A stretch of DNA of 5,587 nucleotides from Anaerolineae bacterium (GCA_021107605.1 JAIOSN010000311.1:1-5587); one strand, 5' to 3'. Counted from the stretch's first letter, positions 1 to 5,586 are shown. The notes: generated from the sequence alone by a model not told the origin. Numbers and translations are program-made.

Positions 1-1
1 G

Positions 2-577
2 AATGAAGAAGAGAATAGAAGGGATTTCCTAAGCATCATTGGAGATTACAGTAGATCTATGAAAAAAACCCCGCGTCCGGTACTGCGAAGGAGCTCCTGG
101 CACATCTGTGGACGTGCAGTTGATATCGATCTTGGCTTCTTGCGCAATGGGAACATAGAGCAAGTACGCGAGGTTATCAGCGGCGTCACCAATTGGCGTG
201 TATTCATCAGAGCACAGCAGCAGGATAGCGGTCAAGGAGAACCACTGCGCGACCTCCCCTGGGACTTGAGCGCACGCTCTGAAGGAGGTTCAGTGACGGC
301 GCAAGGGGGAAAACTGAAGGTGCAACCGCCCGCTGGCTATTACGTGGATTTCACCACGCTGGCTGCCGACTACGGTTGGGAACGCCGCAACGCTCTCTCT
401 AACTGGCGCAACTCTTGGTTCGATATTGAGTGGTGGCATTTCCAGAAAACTGAGGGAATGAGCTGGTATGAGTGTATGCTAGAGAGGTATACCCCCGACG
501 AGATCAAAGCGTCCTACGGGGATTTGCCCTGGTGGACTAAACTCCCGGAGAACGAGGTGCAAGCCCTCCCCTGGTAG
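2..577 (+). CDS. M15-family (VanY/D-Ala-D-Ala carboxypeptidase-like) metallopeptidase, C-terminal domain, 5' truncated by window
   Basis: The frame is open from base 2, so the ATG at 59 is probably internal and the gene starts before the window; 191 residues are visible. The zinc site of peptidase family M15 can be read. SWHICGRAVDID matches SxHxxGxAxD, with His at 101-103 and Asp at 122-124. A later EWWHF supplies the catalytic Glu and the third zinc ligand, His at 437-439. The residues before the ATG (RDFLSIIGDYSRS) look like the helix that normally precedes the SxHxxG motif, which supports the longer reading. About 105 residues separate the Asp from the last His, against roughly 60 in compact members such as VanX, so there is an insertion rich in Trp, Gly and Pro. 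Known M15 enzymes cut D-Ala-containing peptidoglycan peptides outside the membrane. Any signal peptide would lie upstream of the window. The family call is firm; the exact substrate is unknown. Confidence 0.82.
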   Translation, partial: NEEENRRDFLSIIGDYSRSMKKTPRPVLRRSSWHICGRAVDIDLGFLRNGNIEQVREVISGVTNWRVFIRAQQQDSGQGEPLRDLPWDLSARSEGGSVTAQGGKLKVQPPAGYYVDFTTLAADYGWERRNALSNWRNSWFDIEWWHFQKTEGMSWYECMLERYTPDEIKASYGDLPWWTKLPENEVQALPW

Positions 578-585
578 CCCACCAG
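571..585. terminator. Small inverted repeat between convergent genes, possible shared terminator
   Basis: CTGGT-agccc-ACCAG is a perfect 5 bp stem with a 5 nt loop. It straddles the stop codon of the M15 gene and lies just beyond the stop of the oppositely oriented glycosyltransferase. There is no run of T on either strand, so it does not look like a classical intrinsic terminator. The position is suggestive but the stem is short enough to be chance. Confidence 0.2.
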
Positions 586-593
586 TTAGCATC

Positions 594-1688
594 TCAGCGG
601 CGTAGCGTCCGCTCGATCACTGCCCCCATTTCCTGCTGAAAGCGCGCTGCCGAGAAACGTTCAGCGTTCCCCCGACAAGCCAACGGATCAACCGCACTGG
701 CGTCAAAAGTACGCACCGCAGCAGCCAGGGACTCCGACGTCGGCTCGTGGAAAAACGCTCCTGTCTCACCTGCGACCACCGTATCCAACGCCCCCCCTAC
801 CCCATAAGCGATCACCGGACGTCCGGCAGCCTGCGCTTCCACCGGTGCGATACCAAAATCCTCCCGCCCAGGGAAGACAAATGCCTTGCAGCGCGCCAAT
901 AATCCCCGCACATCTTCGTCAGGGAGGTGTCCTAAAAATTGGATATTAGACTTAGCTAACGCCTCTAGCGTTTCGCGATCCCGCCCACTGCCGACAATTA
1001 AGAGCGGCAAACCCAATTCATTGAACGCGCGCACCGCCAAATCGATCCGTTTGTAAGGCACCAACCGCGAGACAATAAGATAATAATCAGCATGTTGGGC
1101 TGCCGGATGATAGCGTTCAATCGCCACGGGCGGATAAATCACCTCTGATTCCCGGCCATAGTAACGGCGAATGCGCTCCTGGATCGCAGTGGAGATAGCG
1201 ATAAAGTGCGTGGTGGGCCGTTGCGCTACCGCATAATCCCAACGCCGGAGCAATTTCACTACCGGGTTAAGTGCTCCTTTGAGCAATGGCGAGAGCGACT
1301 CGCGCGCGGCATAGGCTTCATATTCCCACACATACCGCGTGGGAGCTAAACAATAAGAGAGATGTGGAATATCTCCCGTCTGCACCCCGTGACAGAATCC
1401 ACTCTTGTTACTGATGATCAAATCATAGCCCCGGCGCTGGAGGTTAAGCCGCGCAAAGGTCAGAGCATAGAGCGGAAAATAGAGTTGATGGTGCCGGTAG
1501 ATGCCCGGCAGATGATCCATCCAACTAGTTCTGATATCCCAGGCGCGATAAGCGGCCGGCATCCCGGCCTGCCAGTAGATACTGGTATGAATCGGGGCCA
1601 ACGGGAGGAGAGCGTGAAGCTCTTCCAGTACCCGTTCCGCCCCGCCCTGCTGATTGAGCCAATCGTGAACCAAGGCAATTTTAGTCAT
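594..1688 (-). CDS. GT4-family glycosyltransferase (WbaZ-like group 1)
   Basis: This 364-residue protein has the two Rossmann halves of a GT-B, family GT4 enzyme, which transfers a sugar from a nucleotide donor with retention of configuration. The N-terminal half opens MTKIALVHDW and has the GGAER acceptor-side loop (residues 15-19) and YCLAPTRYVWE (about 112-122), typical of WbaZ-like mannosyltransferase relatives. The C-terminal half has SRLVPYKRID (207-216), the GSGRDRE loop, and EDFGIAPVE (276-284), which fits the E-x7-E donor-binding motif. No signal peptide or membrane segment is evident, so it probably works on the cytoplasmic face of the membrane, making exopolysaccharide, O-antigen-like or glycolipid sugars. 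An upstream ATG at 1697 was rejected because it overlaps the ribosome binding site; the ATG at 1688 has AAAAGGA 8 nt before it. The gene converges on the M15 peptidase and is separated from murE by a repeat tract. Donor and acceptor cannot be read from sequence. Confidence 0.9.
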   Translation of the reverse strand: MTKIALVHDWLNQQGGAERVLEELHALLPLAPIHTSIYWQAGMPAAYRAWDIRTSWMDHLPGIYRHHQLYFPLYALTFARLNLQRRGYDLIISNKSGFCHGVQTGDIPHLSYCLAPTRYVWEYEAYAARESLSPLLKGALNPVVKLLRRWDYAVAQRPTTHFIAISTAIQERIRRYYGRESEVIYPPVAIERYHPAAQHADYYLIVSRLVPYKRIDLAVRAFNELGLPLLIVGSGRDRETLEALAKSNIQFLGHLPDEDVRGLLARCKAFVFPGREDFGIAPVEAQAAGRPVIAYGVGGALDTVVAGETGAFFHEPTSESLAAAVRTFDASAVDPLACRGNAERFSAARFQQEMGAVIERTLRR

Positions 1689-1696
1689 AGTTAGCA

Positions 1697-1703
1697 TCCT
1701 TTT
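1697..1703 (-). promoter_or_regulatory. Ribosome binding site deciding the glycosyltransferase start
   Basis: On the minus strand AAAAGGA lies 8 nt before the ATG at 1688 and directly abuts the alternative ATG at 1697. Only the downstream ATG has usable spacing, so translation most likely begins MTKIALVHDW. The same TCCTTTTG string (plus strand) recurs at 2007-2014 inside the murE 3' end, as part of the tandem repeat tract. Confidence 0.65.
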
Positions 1704-1734
1704 GGTATCCGCTCAATATTCCGGGGGATTTTTT

Positions 1735-1955
1735 ACCACGGAGACACGGAGGGCACCGAGTTCTCTTATTTTTCTCTCTTTTTCGCGTTAATTCGCGCCA
1801 TTCGCGGTTAATTTTGGTGACGCCTCCGGAGCTACCCCCACTCTTTGAGAAGATACTCCTGTATCATCTCAATATTTCGGGGCAGTTTTCACCACAGAGC
1901 CACGGGGGAGGCCGAGTTTTTTATCTTTTCTCAGTGTTCTCGGTGTCTCCGTGGT
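1735..1955. repeat. 13 bp perfect long-range inverted repeat (1735-1747 / 1943-1955)
   Basis: ACCACGGAGACAC at 1735-1747 is the exact reverse complement of GTGTCTCCGTGGT at 1943-1955. The left arm belongs to the first repeat copy and the right arm to the second. Transcripts crossing both could fold the whole intergenic tract. Arms of this composition are known as abundant intergenic repeats in some environmental bacterial genomes; I recall them from Chloroflexota, without a search. Confidence 0.6.
1782..1806. repeat. Three TTCGCG words at 9-10 nt spacing
   Basis: TTCGCG occurs at 1782-1787, 1792-1797 and 1801-1806, separated by TTAA and CCA and followed by GTTAA. The spacing is close to one helical turn. 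This block is present only in the left repeat copy, in place of the hairpin arm seen in the right copy. It could be a repeat-family module or a protein-binding array; nothing else supports a function. Confidence 0.5.
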
Positions 1956-1957
1956 GA
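1889..1957. terminator. Imperfect hairpin downstream of murE, possible transcription barrier
   Basis: TCACCAC (1889-1895) pairs with GTGGTGA (1951-1957). The stem continues with GAG/CTC and CAC/GTG blocks interrupted by single mismatches, and CCGAG (1912-1916) can alternatively pair with CTCGG (1939-1943). It lies about 30 nt past the murE stop on the murE transcript. No T-run follows on either strand, so it may stabilise the 3' end or slow polymerase rather than being a standard intrinsic terminator. It is also simply the palindromic core of the repeat. Confidence 0.35.
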
Positions 1958-1987
1958 GCATCACAGAAACGCCATGTTTCCCCCTAC

Positions 1988-3550
1988 TTATTGAGAAGAT
2001 ACATACTCCTTTTGTGCTGTGGGCAACGTAGCCAACACCTCCCCACGTAAAGCCAGACGGAGAGCCTCGCGGTCATCCCACGGGTACTCTCTAGAACCAA
2101 AACACATGCTCTGCTCATGCCCCTTGCCACAAGCCAAAACCACGTCACCGGGTTGCGCCAGCGCCACCGCTTTGAGCAACGCCGCGCCGCGATCCTGGAC
2201 CTGCCAGAAATCAACGCCCTCGCGCCGGCCCCCGGCCTCCAAGGCCCGCGCCGTCTCCGCCATGATCGCGGAGAGCGACTCGGTACGGGGATCCTCCGCT
2301 GTCACGACCGTGAAATCAGCGTGCTCGGCGGCCACCTCACCCATCAAGCGACGTTTATCCCGATCCCGCAACCCGGCGCAACCGAAAACTACTATCACCC
2401 GGCCGCCTGGGGCGGCGATCTGCTGAGCCGCCTCCAGCGTCCGCCAGAGAGCATTGGGCGTATGCGCGAAATCCACCACGGCAGTGAACGCTTGGCCCGC
2501 ATCAATCCGCTCCATCCGCCCCGGCACACCCGCGAAGTCCGCCAGAGCGAGAGCCACGGTCGCTGGAGAAACTCCCAACGCCAACGCGGCCGCCGAGGCG
2601 GCCAAGATATTGCTCACATTGTAGACCCCCACCAAGGTGCTGCGCAGAGCCACAAAGCCCCACTCCCCGGACAACGTAAAACTCAAGCCCTCCGGGGTGA
2701 AGTGCAAATCCCGCGCCGCCAAATCAGTGTCTGGATTCTCCACGCCGTAAGTCAGCTGCCGCTCCACCGGGAGCGGCAGCAAGTAAGCATAAGTATTCTC
2801 GTCATCGGCATTGAGCACCGCGATCTTAGGTTGCCCCGGCTTATGCTGAGCCGCAAGCAAGCCCCGGAAAAGCCGCGACTTGGCCTCGCGATACGCTTCC
2901 ATAGAACCATGATAATCCAGATGCTCATGGGTGAGATTGGTGATCACGGCCAGATCAAAATCACAACCGGCCAACCGCTCTTGCACCAACCCATGCGAGG
3001 TAACTTCCACGACCGCGTGCGTGACGCCGGCGGCGACCATCTCAGCCAGATAATGCTGCACCTTGCCCGCCGGCGGCGTCGTCGTGTGCAACCCGGTGGT
3101 GGAAATCCGCGCGCCAATCTGTGCATTCACGGTACTCAGCATCCCCACCTCATGCCCGGCGGCACGGAGAAAAGCATATAGGAGATTGGTGGTGGTAGTC
3201 TTCCCATCCGTCCCCGTGATGCCCACCAGCGTAAGTTGACGCGCCGGAAATCCATACCAGGCCGCATGTACCCACCCTAACGCCTCGCGGGCGTTGGCCA
3301 CGCGGATGTAGGGCACGGCTGGCGGCAGCTCCAACTCTTCTAGCGCACGCTCTCCCAGCACCGCCGTGGCCCCGGAAGCAACCGCCTGTGGAATGAATCT
3401 GTGACCGTCCACGTCAACGCCCGGCACGGCGACAAAGAGCATCCCCGGCTCCACTTGCCGCGAATCGGAGGTGATGCCCGCCACCGGAGAATCAATGCCC
3501 GGCGCGGAGATGACGTTGGGTACGGCCGCTAACAATTCATGCAACCGCAT
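1988..3550 (-). CDS. murE: MurE, UDP-N-acetylmuramoyl-L-alanyl-D-glutamate ligase for the third amino acid
   Basis: MurE is a cytoplasmic ATP-dependent ligase that adds the diamino acid at position 3 of the peptidoglycan stem. The 520 residues match the usual length (about 490-520). Domain 1 binds the UDP precursor (about 1-105). The central ATPase domain has the P-loop GITGTDGKTTT (110-120), TTTPP (156-160), EVTSHGLVQERLAG (182-195), NLTHEHLDYHG (205-215) and the EAK lysine (Lys224) expected to be carbamylated. The C-terminal domain has VPGRMERI, DFAHTPNAL, VFGCAGLRDRDKR, EDPR (419-422) and GKGHE (475-479). The frame stays open upstream to 3754, but those extra residues are antisense-like low-quality sequence from the usp gene. 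The ATG at 3550 has GGGGAGG 5 nt upstream and overlaps the usp stop as TAATG, implying translational coupling. The diamino-acid motif is EDPR rather than DNPR, so mDAP versus ornithine or lysine is uncertain. The last codons and stop lie in a repeat. Confidence 0.95.
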   Translation of the reverse strand: MRLHELLAAVPNVISAPGIDSPVAGITSDSRQVEPGMLFVAVPGVDVDGHRFIPQAVASGATAVLGERALEELELPPAVPYIRVANAREALGWVHAAWYGFPARQLTLVGITGTDGKTTTTNLLYAFLRAAGHEVGMLSTVNAQIGARISTTGLHTTTPPAGKVQHYLAEMVAAGVTHAVVEVTSHGLVQERLAGCDFDLAVITNLTHEHLDYHGSMEAYREAKSRLFRGLLAAQHKPGQPKIAVLNADDENTYAYLLPLPVERQLTYGVENPDTDLAARDLHFTPEGLSFTLSGEWGFVALRSTLVGVYNVSNILAASAAALALGVSPATVALALADFAGVPGRMERIDAGQAFTAVVDFAHTPNALWRTLEAAQQIAAPGGRVIVVFGCAGLRDRDKRRLMGEVAAEHADFTVVTAEDPRTESLSAIMAETARALEAGGRREGVDFWQVQDRGAALLKAVALAQPGDVVLACGKGHEQSMCFGSREYPWDDREALRLALRGEVLATLPTAQKEYVSSQ

Positions 3551-4056
3551 TAACGCCTCCCCTCGGAGTGCTTGACTATCAACACCGGACAAGACGCATA
3601 TTCGATCACGCGACCGGCCACCTCGCCAATGCGGCCCGGACGAGTGATCCCCGGCGCGCTGGTCTGCCCGATCACGATCAGATCGACTGCATCCTCGCGC
3701 GCGAGCTCGGCAATCTCGCGATGCGGATCCCCCACTCGAATTACTTGGCGACATTCCACCTTAGCACGTTTAGCCAGACGAGAAAGGTAATCGAGGTAAT
3801 TGCTGGCTTTGCTTCTCAGCTCATCACAAACCAATTCCACATCCTTACGGGGGGAAGCACTGGCAATTTCCTCGGCCGTTGACCGGTTAACAACATAGAG
3901 AAATGTTACAGGAATATCATGGGTGGCCGCAATACTGATCGCCAAACGTCCCGCATCGACAGACGCTGCCGAGCCATCAGTCGGCGCCAGGATATTGTGA
4001 AATGGGGCGGTCTCTCTCTCATACATTTTCTGAGTACCACTGATCCAAAACGTCAT
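3550..4056 (-). CDS. Universal stress protein (UspA family), single domain, altered nucleotide loop
   Basis: The 168-residue protein has one Usp fold: NILAPTDGSAAS (21-32) is strand 1 plus the adenine-pocket Asp27, TFLYVV is strand 2, RVGDPHREI (107-115) is the turn before the third helix, and DLIVIGQTS followed by CPVLIVKH is the C-terminal core. In ATP-binding Usp proteins the loop reads G-x2-G-x9-G-(S/T). Here it is GQTS...GRIGEVAGRV, with Ser in place of the second Gly and Glu in place of the final Ser/Thr, so ATP binding is doubtful. The first ten residues before MYERE are an extension, but GAGG 5 nt before the ATG at 4056 favours this start over the ATG at 4026. The gene follows atpD by 37 nt and its TAA overlaps the murE ATG. 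Usp proteins are cytoplasmic and often dimeric; the target here is unknown. Confidence 0.9.
   Translation of the reverse strand: MTFWISGTQKMYERETAPFHNILAPTDGSAASVDAGRLAISIAATHDIPVTFLYVVNRSTAEEIASASPRKDVELVCDELRSKASNYLDYLSRLAKRAKVECRQVIRVGDPHREIAELAREDAVDLIVIGQTSAPGITRPGRIGEVAGRVIEYASCPVLIVKHSEGRR
3556..3562 (-). promoter_or_regulatory. Ribosome binding site of murE inside the usp 3' end
   Basis: On the minus strand GGGGAGG is followed by 5 nt (CGTTA) and the murE ATG. It lies within the last codons of usp, so ribosomes finishing usp end on top of the murE start. It fixes the murE start at 3550 rather than at any upstream codon in the same frame. Confidence 0.75.
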
Positions 4057-4061
4057 GGAGA

Positions 4062-4065
4062 CCTC
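4062..4065 (-). promoter_or_regulatory. Ribosome binding site of usp
   Basis: GAGG, read on the minus strand, is separated by TCTCC (5 nt) from the ATG at 4056. The alternative ATG at 4026 has no comparable element. The 37 nt between atpD and usp shows no promoter or terminator, so usp probably shares the ATPase transcript. Confidence 0.5.
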
Positions 4066-4093
4066 GCTTTGTAGCTGTTAGCTTGCCAGAACA

Positions 4094-4801
4094 CTAAAAC
4101 TCGTATGACACTGACCGGCCAGCACGTACATCGCGGTAGGGCTGACCATACTCGTGTTCTGGAGGACCTGCGCGCCCCTCTTTCTTCTCCGCCTGCGATT
4201 TGAGCCGTTTTAGGCGGAAAATCTCCTCTCGCTCGCGTTCCTCCAGCGCACCCTCAATCCTCTCAATGTCACCCTCATAGCGGGGGATAAAGATGTATTC
4301 CAGAGCATTGACGCGCCGCTGCGTTTTCTGTAACTCCTTCGCCAAGCGCCAAACAGCAGTTGTCAATTCAGCAAGTTGCGGAATCTCCAACAACACCTGG
4401 CGGAATTTAGCCACCGCCTCATCCAACGCCACGGTCGTATCTCCCAAACCATAGGAGATTTCCGGCAGCGCACCATCTGACTCCACCCTGGGGATGACCA
4501 CCCCCATGATACTATGCGGGATAATTTCCACCTCCACAGTGGCATTGACCGCGAGGGCCATCCACTCCAGCCGTTCCCGCCCCATCGAAAGACGCGCCCG
4601 TTCCAGCGCCCGATAGGCCTCGTCCAGCAGCTGCCAGACATACTCTTGCTTCTCCGCCGCCCGATGCGCTATGTGCATCAGATGAGTGGTCAACACTTCA
4701 CGCTTTTTGTCTAAGATATCGTGTCCCTCTTGAGCCAACGTACACGTCTCACGAAGGCGCAATAAATTGCTGCGGGTTGGCGCTACACGCTCTCTAGGCA
4801 T
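4094..4801 (-). CDS. atpD: V/A-type ATP synthase subunit D (central rotor stalk)
   Basis: Subunit D (also called NtpD) is the coiled-coil axle that turns inside the A3B3 head, playing the role of gamma in F-type enzymes, and couples ATP chemistry to ion movement across the membrane. The 235-residue protein has the two family signatures. APTRSNLLRLRE (7-18), followed by a long N-terminal helix with GHDILDKKREVL, is one. QKTQRRVNALEYIFIPRYE (158-176), followed by the C-terminal helix IEGALEEREREEIFRLKRLK, is the other. The middle (about 90-125) is the short globular tip. The tail beyond residue 205 is charged and Pro/Gly rich, as often seen in this subunit. It starts 2 nt after the atpB stop; a weak GGGA inside the atpB end serves as ribosome binding site. 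The B-D order is standard for V/A-type operons. Whether it pumps H+ or Na+, and in which direction, cannot be read here. Confidence 0.95.
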   Translation of the reverse strand: MPRERVAPTRSNLLRLRETCTLAQEGHDILDKKREVLTTHLMHIAHRAAEKQEYVWQLLDEAYRALERARLSMGRERLEWMALAVNATVEVEIIPHSIMGVVIPRVESDGALPEISYGLGDTTVALDEAVAKFRQVLLEIPQLAELTTAVWRLAKELQKTQRRVNALEYIFIPRYEGDIERIEGALEEREREEIFRLKRLKSQAEKKEGRAGPPEHEYGQPYRDVRAGRSVSYEF

Positions 4802-4803
4802 GG

Positions 4804-5586
4804 TTACTTCCCATAATGCTCACGAATCTCGGCATCACTGACGCGCGTCAGTTCCTCACGCGGCAGCTTGGACAAAATACGCCAGCCAATATCCAGGGTC
4901 TCCTCTATCGTCCGATTCTCCGCTTCCCCTTGCCCAATAAACTGCTCCTCGAAAGCCCGGCCATACTCCATGTACGCTCGATCTACCGGGGTCAATTCCT
5001 CCTCTCCGATCACCGAGGCCAGAGAGCGTATATCCTGCACATGGGCGTAAGCCGCGTAAAGTTGATCAGAGAGGTGTGCATGGTCTGCGCGTGTAAATTC
5101 AGCCCCAATCCCATCTTTCATCAGGCGGGAGAGGGAGGGCAAGACAGAGATGGGCGGATAAATGCCCTGTTGGAATAACTCCCGGCTGAGGGTGATCTGC
5201 CCCTCGGTGATATAACCAGTCAAGTCGGGGACGGGATGGGTAATATCATCATTGGGCATCGTCAGGATGGGCAATTGGGTGATCGAACCGGTGCTGGTGT
5301 TAATGCGCCCCGTGCGTTCATAGAGCGCGGCCAGATCGCTGTAAAGATAGCCGGGATAACCTTTGCGGCTGGGCACCTCGCCCCGGATGTTAGATATCTG
5401 CCGTAAAGCTTCTCAGTAATTGGAGATACTCGTCATCACGACCAATGCGTGCAGAGTCGGTTGGAGGGCCAAGAACTCGGCTAAAGTTAGCGCCGCACGG
5501 GGTGTGGTCAAGCGGGCAGTGGGCGGATCATCCGCCAGATTGAGGAACATCGCTACCCGCTCCAACGCGCCACTAGCGGCAAAGGA
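4804..5586 (-). CDS. atpB: V/A-type ATP synthase subunit B, 5' truncated by window, with in-frame TGA at codon 58
   Basis: Subunit B (NtpB) is the non-catalytic partner of A in the A3B3 head. About 260 of the usual ~460 codons are visible. Before the TGA: GALERVAMFLNLADDP, then LTLAEFLALQPTLHALVVMTS, then NY. After it: EALRQIS, EVPSRKGYPGYLYSDLA, GSITQLPILTMPNDDITHP, DLTGYITEGQ, and LPSLSRLM, which holds the arginine expected at the A/B nucleotide interface (Arg154 of the visible part). The C-terminus has ENRTIEETLDIGWRILSKLP. Both halves share one frame and both are well conserved, so there is no frameshift. The GTG at 5376, which an automatic caller might choose as a start, is an internal Val of EVPSRKGYPGY. 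Known homologues mostly have Cys (some Ala) where the TGA falls. If TGA means stop, neither piece could make a normal B subunit. The gene could be recoded, freshly broken or misread. Confidence 0.9.
5366..5403 (-). promoter_or_regulatory. Candidate SECIS-like fold downstream of the atpB TGA (weak)
   Basis: In the transcript, GGGC (30-33 nt after the TGA, genome 5380-5383) pairs with GCCC (39-42 nt, 5371-5374) around a GAGGU loop. CGGC (5400-5403) can pair with GCCG (5366-5369) as an outer stem. Bacterial selenocysteine elements are hairpins shortly after UGA with G in the apical loop and often GU, so the loop sequence fits. However, the apical stem is only 4 bp, sits at the far end of the usual distance, and the internal loop is very lopsided. 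Such a fold can arise by chance in GC-rich coding sequence. Confidence 0.15.
5413..5415 (-). other. In-frame TGA at a Cys position of atpB
   Basis: Plus-strand TCA at 5413-5415 reads TGA on the coding strand, between TAC (Tyr) and GAA (Glu) in NY-TGA-EALRQIS. The family consensus I recall is TNYCEALREIS, so one C-to-A or T-to-A change from a Cys codon gives it. The frame before and after is the same and codes conserved sequence. TGA ends the glycosyltransferase gene in this window, which argues against a genome-wide reassignment. Confidence 0.85.

Larger units (their letters stand above)
1697..2014. repeat. Two diverged tandem copies of a ~150-160 bp intergenic repeat unit
   Basis: Three landmarks recur in the same order. 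A block starting TATC..CTCAATATT, then CGGGG, ACCAC(G/A)GAG and CCGAG, occurs at about 1706-1762 and 1862-1921. A block CCCCC..ACT..TTGAGAAGATAC..TCCT occurs at about 1835-1860 and 1981-2010. A TCCT..G junction appears at about 1697, 1857 and 2007. The offset between copies is 146 to 160 bp, so this is a tandem pair with a partial third boundary. The middles of the copies differ: the left one has three TTCGCG words, the right one has the complementary arm of a hairpin. The tract fills the 299 bp between the glycosyltransferase and murE and extends into the murE coding end. No open reading frame or transposase is seen in it. Confidence 0.75.

Noticed and set aside
282..295. A strong AAGGAGG plus GTG (293) inside the M15 gene, as an internal start
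   Set aside because: It is in frame, but starting there would leave out the His and Asp zinc ligands and produce a half domain. The bases are explained by Glu-Gly-Gly codons.
594..596. Genome-wide reassignment of TGA to Cys as the reason for the atpB TGA
   Set aside because: The glycosyltransferase gene ends at TGA at a natural length, and read-through would run antisense into the M15 gene. One example is not proof, but it makes general reassignment unlikely.
1362..1694. A plus-strand 110-codon open frame opposite the glycosyltransferase 5' end
   Set aside because: It is antisense to conserved GT4 sequence, has no ribosome binding site that stands out, and shows no known motif.
2117..3181. 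A 354-codon open frame on the plus strand opposite murE
   Set aside because: It is rich in Arg, His, Pro and Gln with no recognisable motif, and lies entirely antisense to a well-conserved murE. Such long shadows are common opposite GC-rich genes.
3551..3754. A 68-residue N-terminal extension of MurE
   Set aside because: The extension is Arg/Ser/Gly-rich nonsense that overlaps usp in another frame. The ATG at 3550 has a strong ribosome binding site and begins the normal MurE N-terminus.
4066..4085. AGCT..AGCT inverted repeat between atpD and usp as a terminator
   Set aside because: The stem is only 4 bp, AT-containing and without a T-run; AGCT is self-complementary, so two copies pair by chance.
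4804..5376. A separate 190-residue gene starting at GTG 5376
   Set aside because: The GTG is the conserved Val in EVPSRKGYPGY and in-frame subunit B sequence continues upstream of the TGA. It would start in the middle of the nucleotide-binding domain. Re-initiation there is conceivable but would not yield a working B subunit.
5392..5399. AGATATCT palindrome near the atpB TGA
   Set aside because: An 8 bp palindrome inside coding sequence is expected by chance and has no supporting context.
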